A stretch of DNA of 64,000 bases from Sporomusaceae bacterium FL31 (GTDB taxonomy: Bacteria; Bacillota; Negativicutes; DSM-1736; Dendrosporobacteraceae): NCBI GenBank assembly GCA_003990955.1, contig BIFV01000012.1, forward strand, positions 124,001 to 188,000, in the 5' to 3' direction. This document shows, piece after piece, positions 1 through 7,600 of the stretch. The position numbers and the translations under genes were made by a program. The notes below the pieces were generated by a model that did not search any database, was not told the DNA's origin, and saw nothing but the letters and a program-made list of their open reading frames with translations. How positions within the stretch are numbered: position 1 is the first letter of the stretch; each line of letters opens with the position of its first letter.

Positions 1-498
1 AATGATCCTTGTCAGAACGGGCCAATGGCTTATTGCAACAGCGACAACAACACCAAATGTACCTCTTCCTAAGGCATAAGAAATCAAAATAAGCAGCAAG
101 AGGTGAGGAATGCCCATCACCAAGTCAATAAACCAGGTTATGACTGCATCTACCTTTTTCCCTAATGTTGCGGCTGCCGCTCCCAAAACCGCTGCTATAC
201 CCGCACTGATAATCGAAGCAAAAAGTCCAATATATATGCTAATAGACATTCCCTTCAAAGTACGGGAGAGCATGTCTCTACCTAGCCAATCAGTGCCAAA
301 AGGGTGAGCCATATTGGGTAAAAGGTTCTTATGGATAAAGTTCGTTGTTATCGCTATATCGCCCAGCATTGTGCCAATCACTGTAATAGCCAATAAAAAG
401 ATACAACTAAAAATTAAATACATAATCGTTTGAGTTCGTTGATTGAAGCGTTTGCGTTGGTGCTTCTGCAAAATAGTTATCGAAGCGATATTATTCAT
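1..498 (-). CDS. ABC transporter permease, NikC/DppC type (partial, runs off window)
   Basis: Second membrane subunit of a nickel/oligopeptide-type ABC importer. The frame opens with ATG at 498 and stays open for 166 codons to the window edge. The visible protein has one N-terminal membrane helix, then the sequence HPFGTDWLGRDMLSR, which is the typical DppC/NikC periplasmic motif, followed by further hydrophobic segments. Its start overlaps the end of the upstream permease gene by 8 bases, which indicates translational coupling. The C-terminal part, with the ATPase-contacting EAA loop, lies outside the window. The substrate cannot be read from the permease alone. Confidence 0.85.
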   Translation of the reverse strand, partial: MNNIASITILQKHQRKRFNQRTQTIMYLIFSCIFLLAITVIGTMLGDIAITTNFIHKNLLPNMAHPFGTDWLGRDMLSRTLKGMSISIYIGLFASIISAGIAAVLGAAAATLGKKVDAVITWFIDLVMGIPHLLLLILISYALGRGTFGVVVAVAISHWPVLTRII

Positions 499-1498
499 AT
501 GCTCTTCCCCGCCTTATTCTAGGGTCAATGATCCCATATAAAAGATTGGCAATTAAATTGCCGGTGAACACTAATGCCGCACTGATCACTGCAATACCTA
601 GTAAAAGAGGCGCATCACCGCTTAAACCGGCAGAGACAGCAGCTTTTCCTAAGCCAGGATAAGAAAAAACTTGTTCTACAAGAACAGAACCGCCAAAAAT
701 CTCACTGATAGATGCAAATTGCAAGGTTATAGCTGGAAGCATAATATTACGGAGAGCATGATTACAGATAATAGTAATTCTGCTTTTTCCCCTTGCTTTA
801 GCAAAAAGAATATAATCTTCTCCCATAATGTCTATCATTTTTTCCCTGGTATGAAGAGTAATGTTGGCAATTCCGATTACACTCAACGTTAATGCAGGCA
901 GAATCAAATGCTTGATACTATCGAAAATAGAGACTTCTGCAGCATTTACCCCAATGGGTACACTCAAGCCAATAGGCAAAATCTGTAGCCATACCGAGAA
1001 AATCATCAATAAAACCAGTGCCAGCCAAAAGGTTGGCGTACTGGCAATGAGTAACGAGTAATTTTTGATTAATTTATCAATCCATTGTCCCCGATATAAA
1101 CCGGCAATAATCCCTAATACAAATCCTAAAATACCGGATAAAATCCAGGCCGTTGTCATCAGAAGCATTGAGTTCATAAATTTCACTTGGATAACACTAG
1201 CGACAGGCTGACGGTAAATCAGTGATGATCCCATATTTCCCTGGATAAAATCACTAAACCAATTCCAATACCTTTCAATTGGCGGTATATTTAAACCAAA
1301 ATAAGCTTCCAGTTTGGCTAGATTTTCTGCGCTCATATTCACCATGCCGACTTCGCCAATATATGCCCGGATTGGGTCGACCGGCGACGCTGAAACCAGA
1401 ATAAAAGAAAGAATGCTCACAGCAATGAGCAGTGAAATAACTTTGAATATACTCTTTCCGATATATTTTAAAATACCGGAATATGTCCCTATATCCAT
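491..1498 (-). CDS. ABC transporter permease, NikB/DppB type
   Basis: First membrane subunit of the same importer, 335 aa, a normal length for DppB/NikB. An N-terminal membrane helix (about residues 15-35) is followed by a periplasmic segment containing IERYWNWFSDFIQGNMGSSL and five further hydrophobic segments. The EAA-type cytoplasmic loop (DYILFAKARGKS, about residues 230-241) should contact the ATPase. A GAGG ribosome site precedes the ATG. It lies downstream of the binding-protein gene, separated by an intercistronic hairpin, and overlaps the next permease gene by 8 bases. Confidence 0.88.
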   Translation of the reverse strand: MDIGTYSGILKYIGKSIFKVISLLIAVSILSFILVSASPVDPIRAYIGEVGMVNMSAENLAKLEAYFGLNIPPIERYWNWFSDFIQGNMGSSLIYRQPVASVIQVKFMNSMLLMTTAWILSGILGFVLGIIAGLYRGQWIDKLIKNYSLLIASTPTFWLALVLLMIFSVWLQILPIGLSVPIGVNAAEVSIFDSIKHLILPALTLSVIGIANITLHTREKMIDIMGEDYILFAKARGKSRITIICNHALRNIMLPAITLQFASISEIFGGSVLVEQVFSYPGLGKAAVSAGLSGDAPLLLGIAVISAALVFTGNLIANLLYGIIDPRIRRGRAYE

Positions 1499-1529
1499 AA
1501 AAAAAGTACCTCATAAAAAAAGAATAAGC

Positions 1530-1568
1530 CTATGGTACAGAGAAACTAAAATGTTCTCTGTACCATAG
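1530..1568 (-). other. Intercistronic hairpin between binding protein and permease genes
   Basis: A perfect 15-bp inverted repeat (1530-1544 and 1554-1568, 9-base loop) lies in the 97-base gap between the binding-protein and first permease genes. No long T tract follows it. It looks like an mRNA 3'-end stabiliser or partial terminator that lets the binding protein be made in excess of the membrane subunits, as is common in such operons. That role is inferred. Confidence 0.6.
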
Positions 1569-1595
1569 AACAAAAAAATAGATTAGTGATCTAGG

Positions 1596-3197
1596 TTACT
1601 TCCAAGACCAGTTGTGAACATTATTGACAATTGTCCAGCCATAACCATGAGGATGAATTTTCTTATCAATCACATTGAGATTTTCCTTGGCAAAATAAAT
1701 ATGTTTGATTTCCACCATCCACACCCAAGGGGAATCAGCTTGAGGAGTAATACCGGTAACTCCATCCCATTGTGCTTTTTTCCAGAATTGATAAGATTCC
1801 TCCACGGAGTTTGCAGCTAATGCTTGATCAATGTATTGATCTACCTTTGGATTGGAATAAGAAGCATAGTTTTTACCAGTATAATAGTGACTTTCAATAC
1901 CGGTTGGCGAATGTAATCCGGCACCAAAAACATGCGGTGTTTCGTAACATAGAGTTGAAATCTTATCCCAGCTTGAACCTACCGGGTTTACTTTTATTCC
2001 AACTTGGCCTAGCATCTCTTTTACAGCCATAGCAATTCCAGTCCTCACCGAGTTTGATGAAATATAGAGAAGATCAAATTCAGCCTTTTGGCCCTGCTTT
2101 TCATAAATGCCTTCCGCATTTAATTTCCAGCCGTCCGCTTCTAAAATGGCTTTTGCTTTTGCGGGATCATATGCCACTTTCATGGCCTCATTTTCCCAAG
2201 GTTCATTAATGCTGTCACTGTAGGCCACTGCACCATATCCATAGAGAACATTCTTTACGATGGCCTCACGGTCAATAGCACAGGCAATCGCCTGGCGAAT
2301 CGCTAAATTCGAAGTTACGTTATTGCCTGCAGGATATGTTTCTCCATTTTTCCTGGCAGCTACCTTATTCCCAGCTGGAACCACAGGGAGATTAAGGCCG
2401 CGAATATCTACACTATTAAATAAAAGAATATGATATCCCTTAATAGGATTAACGGTATAAGACGGAGCTGTATAAGCCACATCTACCTGTCCGCCTTTAG
2501 CTGCCGCATAGGAAGCATCTTCGGACATAAAGACGATCGTAACTTTCTTCATTTGTGGTTTCTCACCATAGTAATTAGGGTTAGCTTCCAGAATGACTTG
2601 CTGACCTTTATCCCATTGTTTTAATATGTAGCGACCTGAACCAATTGGATTTTTACCATAAGTCGCAGCGTTATAAGCATGTTCAGGAACAATACCCACA
2701 ACAGCAGCTGTATAAGCAAACGCTGAGTGAGGCTTTTTGAAATGGAATACAACAGTTGTATCATCAATGGCTTCCACAGATTTTAGCATTGATAAATCTG
2801 TTTCGGTCGCCTGCTTCATGGCATGATTATAGGTAAAGGCCACATCTTTAGCCGTAAGTGGCACACCGTCCGAAAATTTTACGTCAGAACGAATTTTAAA
2901 AGTCCAGGTAAGTCCATCTGGCGAAATCGTATATTCTTTTGCCAGGTCATATCCAATTGTAATATCCTCTTTTGTAATTAACAAGGTGCTTTGAATTAAT
3001 GGATCATGAGTATGTTCGCCAGCTGCCCAGCCCATAACCGGGTCAAATCCAGCAGCGGGCTCTGATTCGGCATCCATGGCAATAACGACACTGTCTTTTG
3101 CCGCATTAGTATTCTTATCCGTATTTTTACCGCAGCCCACTAATGTAAATATAAAAGTTACGATCAAACACAATACGATTATTTTTTTATTCTTCAT
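1596..3197 (-). CDS. Family 5 extracellular solute-binding lipoprotein (nickel/peptide type)
   Basis: Periplasm-facing receptor of the ABC importer. The ATG at 3197 is chosen over an in-frame TTG 12 bases upstream because GGAGG lies just before the ATG. The product is 533 aa. Residues 1-22 form a lipoprotein signal ending in a TLVGC-type lipobox. The body shows SBP family 5 features: VKFSDGVPLTAKDVAFTY, a PIGSGRY motif and NLAIRQAIACAIDREAIV. Family 5 proteins bind peptides, nickel, haem or chelated metals, and I cannot tell which from the sequence. It is first in its operon and is preceded by a structured leader with a terminator-like stem. Confidence 0.85.
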   Translation of the reverse strand: MKNKKIIVLCLIVTFIFTLVGCGKNTDKNTNAAKDSVVIAMDAESEPAAGFDPVMGWAAGEHTHDPLIQSTLLITKEDITIGYDLAKEYTISPDGLTWTFKIRSDVKFSDGVPLTAKDVAFTYNHAMKQATETDLSMLKSVEAIDDTTVVFHFKKPHSAFAYTAAVVGIVPEHAYNAATYGKNPIGSGRYILKQWDKGQQVILEANPNYYGEKPQMKKVTIVFMSEDASYAAAKGGQVDVAYTAPSYTVNPIKGYHILLFNSVDIRGLNLPVVPAGNKVAARKNGETYPAGNNVTSNLAIRQAIACAIDREAIVKNVLYGYGAVAYSDSINEPWENEAMKVAYDPAKAKAILEADGWKLNAEGIYEKQGQKAEFDLLYISSNSVRTGIAMAVKEMLGQVGIKVNPVGSSWDKISTLCYETPHVFGAGLHSPTGIESHYYTGKNYASYSNPKVDQYIDQALAANSVEESYQFWKKAQWDGVTGITPQADSPWVWMVEIKHIYFAKENLNVIDKKIHPHGYGWTIVNNVHNWSWK

Positions 3198-3334
3198 ATG
3201 TTCCTCCAAACATTTTCGCCTTCACGTTATAGTTCATTAATGCACTCCTAGAAATTTCTTGGATAATTCACCACCCTTTATTCACAGATCAAATACTCTC
3301 TTTGGACAAATAACAAGTGAATTTGAAAATAAAA

Positions 3335-3425
3335 AAGACTACGCAAGATAGCCCCAAGTTATTTTGGAGCATGACCTTCGTAGTCATTTAGCGACCTTCA
3401 TAGTCACATAATGCTTATTCACCTA
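3335..3425 (-). promoter_or_regulatory. Structured leader with terminator-like stem upstream of the ABC importer
   Basis: On the minus strand a motif of the form TGACTAYGAAGGTCRY occurs twice in tandem (about 3385-3420). It is followed by a long imperfect hairpin with outer arms GACTACG and CGTAGTC, ending in a run of T. The repeated GACTACG can pair either locally or with the terminator arm. That is the layout of a transcription-attenuating leader such as a riboswitch. I do not recognise the class, and the ligand is unknown. Confidence 0.4.
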
Positions 3426-3528
3426 AACAAATATATTCGCTACTTACCACAATTATCCTTCTAATCTAGAAACGCAGTGTAGGATTTTACCTTACATCAA
3501 TATAGGTGTAGATTCATAAATAATATCT

Positions 3529-3556
3529 TGGTTGCCGACTTTATTTTTCACGAACA
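3529..3556 (-). repeat. Dispersed repeat, copy 2 (TGTTCRTRAAAAATAAAGTY family)
   Basis: Read on the minus strand it begins TGTTCGTGAAAAATAAAG and continues into TCGGCAACC. It matches copies at 3653-3680 and 38184-38211 over about 27 bases. All three copies have the same orientation. The function is unknown. Confidence 0.55.
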
Positions 3557-3607
3557 CATACTTTTTCACACCAATTTTTTATTCTTGAATATAATGCACG
3601 CATAAAG

Positions 3608-3638
3608 AAAATCCCTACCTCTCCGAGGTAGGGATTTT
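3608..3638 (-). terminator. glmS: Strong hairpin, probably the displaced native glmS terminator
   Basis: Perfect 14-bp stem (arms 3608-3621 and 3625-3638) with a 3-base loop, followed on the minus strand by a T-rich stretch. It lies about 45 bases outside the left transposon end. When the transposon is mentally removed it falls about 70 bases after the glmS stop codon, where a terminator would be expected. Confidence 0.6.
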
Positions 3639-3652
3639 ACTTGTTCTTTCAC

Positions 3653-3680
3653 AGTTACCAACTTTATTTTTCTAGAACAA
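3653..3680 (-). repeat. Dispersed repeat, copy 1, abutting the left target duplication
   Basis: Minus-strand sequence TGTTCTAGAAAAATAAAG then TTGGTAAC. It overlaps the AATCA duplication by two bases. In the empty site it would start about 24 bases after the glmS stop, where a Tn7-like right end normally begins. It may be the right end of an older decayed element, but this is not proven. Confidence 0.45.
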
Positions 3681-3683
3681 TCA

Positions 3684-3818
3684 TGATATTGAATAAAAAT
3701 TAGCTTCAAAAACTTGCTTTCTAAGTCATATATTGGTTTTTGATTAATTAAAATTTATCTTCAATATTTGATGATCTTTAAATCTCGACTTATCTATACA
3801 AAATAAAAATTAGCTTCA
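3684..3818 (+). repeat. Left end with three TnsB-type binding repeats
   Basis: Three copies of a roughly 17-bp motif, AATAAAAATTAGCTTCA, occur at 3692-3708 (terminal), about 3746-3763 (one base longer and diverged) and 3802-3818 (identical to the first). They are spaced about 55 bp apart, as in Tn7-family left ends, where separated TnsB sites are usual. The third overlaps the stop codon of the adjacent tniQ gene. Confidence 0.85.
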
Positions 3819-5699
3819 GCTTTTGAGAAGTGAATGTAAATAGTCTTGTACTGGTTTTGAAAACGCTTTTTTTATATAAAACATCTTTTTTATTTGTTTT
3901 TCAGTAATTGGTTCGTTAGCAGCTTTTAGAGTTCGATATGCCCAATTGATACCTCTAATGTGATATTCATCAATAGGCTCGACTGCACTTTGTATTGCAC
4001 AAAAAAACAGAGGAAGTATTTTCATTAGGCTTTTTGTGGGCTGATAACGCTTAGGAATTTCTACATAATCAATAATATTTGACTTTGTAATTTGGCAAGG
4101 CTTCTCTTTAGCTTTAATTTGATCGATAATGCTCGGTAACATATCTCTATACAATTGATCGAGATCTTCCCAGCTAAATCTCTTTCTAATAGATGGCTCT
4201 GGTAAATTCTTATTTAGCCAAGATTTCTCCCATCTGTTAATGTAACTATATTGCTTTAAATACATATCACGAATTTTGGTACGACTGTAATTGGGATACT
4301 TATTTATTCCTTCAATAATTATATTTTTCGCCTCAAAAAGTTTAACTTCATCTAGATGAACTTTACGTTCTTTGCGAATATCCTTTTTCAAGTGACGATG
4401 AATTGTTTTTGCATCAACTTCAAGCAAATTAGCAATTTCGTAAATGGTATGCTTCCCTGAAGCCAATAATTTCTGCAGCTTATCTTCCCATACCTTTCCA
4501 CGCTTAATCGCTCTATACCTAGTATATCTTTCGGATTCACTTTTTTGCGGCCCGATACGTATATATTCAAAGCCGCATTTGCAAACAAACTTGCCTGTTA
4601 ATATCTCTTTCTTTTTAATTAGTGATATATTACATTCATTTATAATAGATTGTCGATAATGATCGGCTGCCGGATTTAAACACGGCCATGGTCCTTCCCC
4701 AAATGGATGTTTAATAAGATTATCGTCAATATTCATTGGAGAATCAAAGAAATAATTCATAACCAAAATTATACGTACTGGATGTACTAGTGCGGTCTTA
4801 TGGGATCTAAAGAAAAATCTATAAAACCAATTAGAATCATCTTCAAGATTTATATTACTCTCCATAATTTTCAGAAACGGTATCCCATAATACGAAACGA
4901 ACTCTTCTGCAATTTGTTTTATACTAATTCTGCCATTGACCCTAGCCTTACCACTATATTCAATCTTCCGACGTATTAAACTATAAATATACTCTTTTTC
5001 ATAGGTTTTTTGATTATTTGATACAATCAAAGCCCAGAATGCGTAATTATGAAATTTATCGGTTAAATCGTTACGACATCTTATAGCTTGATCTAGAAGC
5101 TCATGTCCATTAGGACACTTATCACGTAGTGGTATACATTCGTTTAATCTCCCTTGAAAGGCTGCTCCGCAAATAGAGCATCGTTCAAGGAGATAAACTC
5201 TGTGATACGGACAAATCATTACTCCTGGAGCTTGATGGATAGCATGCCAGTAAGGCTCACCTTGAGCATCAATATCTATTTTCATACAGATTGGGCAAAA
5301 TCTCAATTCTTTATCTTGGCAAACAGGATTGTATAATCCTTGACTGTGATAGCTTTTCTTTTCATAACTTAGCATATTATTCATTAACACTGACTTTTGT
5401 TTCTCATTTAGTCCAAAAGAATAAAAATTATATAGTGTGTGTCGCTCAACAAATTCTTCTGGTGTACAAAAAGTAGACAACGGCGTGTTTTTGAATAATT
5501 CTAGAATTCGATTCGGTAAATCAACAGCAGTGTTAAGACTTTTTCTGCCATATATCATCTCAACAAAAACCTGCGTTGATACAAAACGTAAATGCCAATT
5601 CAATCTTGCAATAATGCTGTAAGCAATTTCATCTTGATAAAGGGTTGGGAAATATCCAAACAAATAACATTCTCCTAAGCATTTATTTAATAAGTTCAT
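3816..5699 (-). CDS. TniQ/TnsD-family protein 1 (left-end copy)
   Basis: A 627-aa TniQ-family target-selection protein. The N-terminal TniQ region (about 15-200) opens with FPTLYQDEIAYSIIARL. It carries zinc-binding residues in RFCPICM (C135, C138), near WHAIHQAPGVMICPYH (C163, H166) and in CSICG (C174, C177). A second cysteine pair in KFVCKCGFEY and helix-turn-helix-like segments (IYEIANLLEVDAKTIHRHLKK) follow. It is as long as the tnsD product at the other end of the transposon and shares landmarks such as GPWPCLNPAADHYR, so it is a paralogue rather than a short CRISPR-type TniQ. The start overlaps the upstream tnsC-like gene by 17 bases. Its target site is unknown. Confidence 0.87.
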   Translation of the reverse strand: MNLLNKCLGECYLFGYFPTLYQDEIAYSIIARLNWHLRFVSTQVFVEMIYGRKSLNTAVDLPNRILELFKNTPLSTFCTPEEFVERHTLYNFYSFGLNEKQKSVLMNNMLSYEKKSYHSQGLYNPVCQDKELRFCPICMKIDIDAQGEPYWHAIHQAPGVMICPYHRVYLLERCSICGAAFQGRLNECIPLRDKCPNGHELLDQAIRCRNDLTDKFHNYAFWALIVSNNQKTYEKEYIYSLIRRKIEYSGKARVNGRISIKQIAEEFVSYYGIPFLKIMESNINLEDDSNWFYRFFFRSHKTALVHPVRIILVMNYFFDSPMNIDDNLIKHPFGEGPWPCLNPAADHYRQSIINECNISLIKKKEILTGKFVCKCGFEYIRIGPQKSESERYTRYRAIKRGKVWEDKLQKLLASGKHTIYEIANLLEVDAKTIHRHLKKDIRKERKVHLDEVKLFEAKNIIIEGINKYPNYSRTKIRDMYLKQYSYINRWEKSWLNKNLPEPSIRKRFSWEDLDQLYRDMLPSIIDQIKAKEKPCQITKSNIIDYVEIPKRYQPTKSLMKILPLFFCAIQSAVEPIDEYHIRGINWAYRTLKAANEPITEKQIKKMFYIKKAFSKPVQDYLHSLLKS

Positions 5700-6777
5700 G
5701 CGAAACTCTAATTACAAGATTGGGCGAAATTACTTTTTCACCTAGTTCAATTGCCTTATATTGACATAGCTGATATAGTTTTTTTGCTGTATCGAGAATC
5801 CCCCCAGACTCCTCATAAAAAGTTAATGAAAGGTCAATAGAATAATCAGTGTATTGATCTGTCCACTGATATTTAAGAAGATTTCTAATAAACTTTTCCC
5901 ACTCTTCATCAAATTGCATTTTAGTCCAACTCAGATCAAATGCAATTTTAGAACTTAAGAGATGTTCAAATAAAAGTCCGTGTGCAGTTTCGTTTCCAAT
6001 CAGTAAGACAGTCATTCCCAGCTTACATAATTCATTAATAAAGTTAGCGACTTGAATTTTTTCATCAAGTCTCCCTAAACTGAAATACTGAATATTGTCG
6101 ATGACTAATGTTCCTAGCCCATGAAAGAACAATACTCTAAGGACAGTATGATGTAAGTCTTCCTTTGAAAGCGACTGTCGGTATAGCTTCGCACAATAAT
6201 TTGTTGACAACAAATTATCAATATACTTCAATAAGTTAAAGTACAACCCTTGAACATTCCCATCTGGTGGCGCATCTAATTTGATCCATACTACTTGGTG
6301 TACATAAAACTGTATTTCTCTGTAACAGATATGCTTAATTACTTTTGGGTAGTAAGAGAGTATTTTTAGTACGGTCGATGATTTTCCACTTCCTTTAACA
6401 CCGATAAGGCGACCTAATGAACCATTTAAATCTGTCTGATCTAGAATATTATTTTTTGCTAGTACTTCTCTAAATTCAGGAAATAGTGGATTCCTCTTGA
6501 AATATGCTGTTTCTATTATGAGTGTGAGATGCGCAAAGAGGTCTTTCTGGAAAGACAGTCCCACGAACAATCTGTGTAGGTTTTGAACTTCATGTGCTTT
6601 TATTTCTGCCGGGAGAATATTATCTTTCTTTAAATAATTTGGGTAAGAAGTTATAATTGACCAATGCAAATTACTTATTTTAGGTATAGCTTCGATAAAT
6701 GGATTTCCCAAATCGTATGACTCTTCATCGTAAGCGGGATAAATGGCGGATACAATTTCATTTTTAATGCTGACCAC
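5683..6777 (-). CDS. TnsC-like AAA+ protein with degenerate Walker B (left-end copy)
   Basis: A 364-aa AAA+ regulator paired with the neighbouring tniQ. Walker A is intact (GVKGSGKSS, residues 126-134). The Walker B stretch reads LGTLVIDNIQYFS, with D227 followed by N228, whereas the right-end TnsC has IIDEIQHLS. The catalytic glutamate is therefore replaced by Asn. The arginine-rich RRGSGQG segment of the other TnsC is also missing, and the protein lacks about 200 residues at the C-terminus, where TnsC normally extends to contact TnsA/TnsB. It may bind ATP without hydrolysing it. The start is uncertain: GTG at 6777 has poor spacing from GAGG, while an ATT about 12 bases downstream has ideal spacing. 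Confidence 0.83.
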   Translation of the reverse strand: MVSIKNEIVSAIYPAYDEESYDLGNPFIEAIPKISNLHWSIITSYPNYLKKDNILPAEIKAHEVQNLHRLFVGLSFQKDLFAHLTLIIETAYFKRNPLFPEFREVLAKNNILDQTDLNGSLGRLIGVKGSGKSSTVLKILSYYPKVIKHICYREIQFYVHQVVWIKLDAPPDGNVQGLYFNLLKYIDNLLSTNYCAKLYRQSLSKEDLHHTVLRVLFFHGLGTLVIDNIQYFSLGRLDEKIQVANFINELCKLGMTVLLIGNETAHGLLFEHLLSSKIAFDLSWTKMQFDEEWEKFIRNLLKYQWTDQYTDYSIDLSLTFYEESGGILDTAKKLYQLCQYKAIELGEKVISPNLVIRVSHELIK

Positions 6778-6836
6778 CTCAAATAATCAATTCTGATTGG
6801 TTTAAATATTTCCTCTAAATTACAGCCATATATATT

Positions 6837-6895
6837 CCTTGATAATAAATAAGAGCCGCCTCACCTTATGAGACAGCCCTTATTTATTATCAAGG
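6837..6895 (-). terminator. Long hairpin terminator after the restriction-modification-like genes
   Basis: A perfect 17-bp outer stem (arms 6837-6853 and 6879-6895) with an inner GC-rich stem lies between the nuclease gene and the tnsC-like gene. It separates the transcript of the defence cassette from the transposition genes. The arms are A/T-rich, so it could work on both strands. Confidence 0.75.
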
Positions 6896-6940
6896 CGAAT
6901 ATTGTTCTTTATAGTACAATTTTTCGTAGGATACTATACT

Positions 6941-7600
6941 TCATAGTCTTCGCATATCTGCCCATAAATGATTAAGAGTAAAGTTACAAGGAAGAATTTC
7001 TGTTCGATAGACACTGTGGTAAAGTCTTGCTACCCCACGTGCAATCCAGTTTTCTTGAGACTTAACTAAAGGCGGATGTGACACTTCCTCAAGTGTACAA
7101 TTCACGTCATTTAAAATACTATCTGGCTCGGAATTTTGAATATATCCTATCATCGCTGCAGATTCTGAACCTTTTGCGTAACCGTGCTCTGCATGAATAA
7201 AGCGTTTAATCCCCTTTTTAACATAGTCTTTATTCCAGGTTTTTCCTGAGCGAAGTCGTTTACATTCAACAATATACTCAGACTGACGTTCCATATAACT
7301 TTGAGCCTCGTGATTTACCCATTGAAATTGTATATCCGGTCTCTTTTTTTCACGCTCAAGATCTCTTGGTTGCCCAGGAATAGGTTGATTTTTGCAATCA
7401 AAAACTACGGTAAACGATGTCTCCACTGGCATAAGTTCTTTATGAATCTCATTAATTAATTCTACAGTAATATCGTCTTCGTATGAATCTTCATCAAACT
7501 TTTTTAAAGCTATGAGGTTTGTTAAAGCATCTCTCAGAACTGAGAGTATAACTTGTTCATGACGTCTTCTAGTATTCAATCGATATATGGATAGAGTCAT
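6941..7600 (-). CDS. Putative PD-(D/E)xK restriction endonuclease
   Basis: A 219-aa protein coupled to the methylase gene by an ATGA overlap. I do not recognise a named family, but a nuclease signature is visible: RPDI (D89) followed 23 residues later by VECK (E112, K114), with a candidate helix glutamate in HEQV (E15). This is the order of the PD-(D/E)xK active site. The partner gene encodes an adenine methylase, so the pair is best read as methylase plus nuclease of a restriction-modification-type system. It could also be an unrelated DNA-cleaving defence effector. It acts in the cytoplasm. No membrane segment or signal peptide is present. Confidence 0.65.
   Translation of the reverse strand: MTLSIYRLNTRRRHEQVILSVLRDALTNLIALKKFDEDSYEDDITVELINEIHKELMPVETSFTVVFDCKNQPIPGQPRDLEREKKRPDIQFQWVNHEAQSYMERQSEYIVECKRLRSGKTWNKDYVKKGIKRFIHAEHGYAKGSESAAMIGYIQNSEPDSILNDVNCTLEEVSHPPLVKSQENWIARGVARLYHSVYRTEILPCNFTLNHLWADMRRL

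Larger units (their letters stand above)
3210..3683. other. Intergenic region left of the transposon
   Basis: This gap of about 470 bases holds the importer leader (3335-3425) and one copy of a dispersed repeat near 3529-3556. It also holds a strong hairpin at 3608-3638, a second repeat copy at 3653-3680 and the left target-site duplication AATCA at 3679-3683. No coding frame is convincing. Before transposition this sequence lay directly downstream of glmS. Confidence 0.7.
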
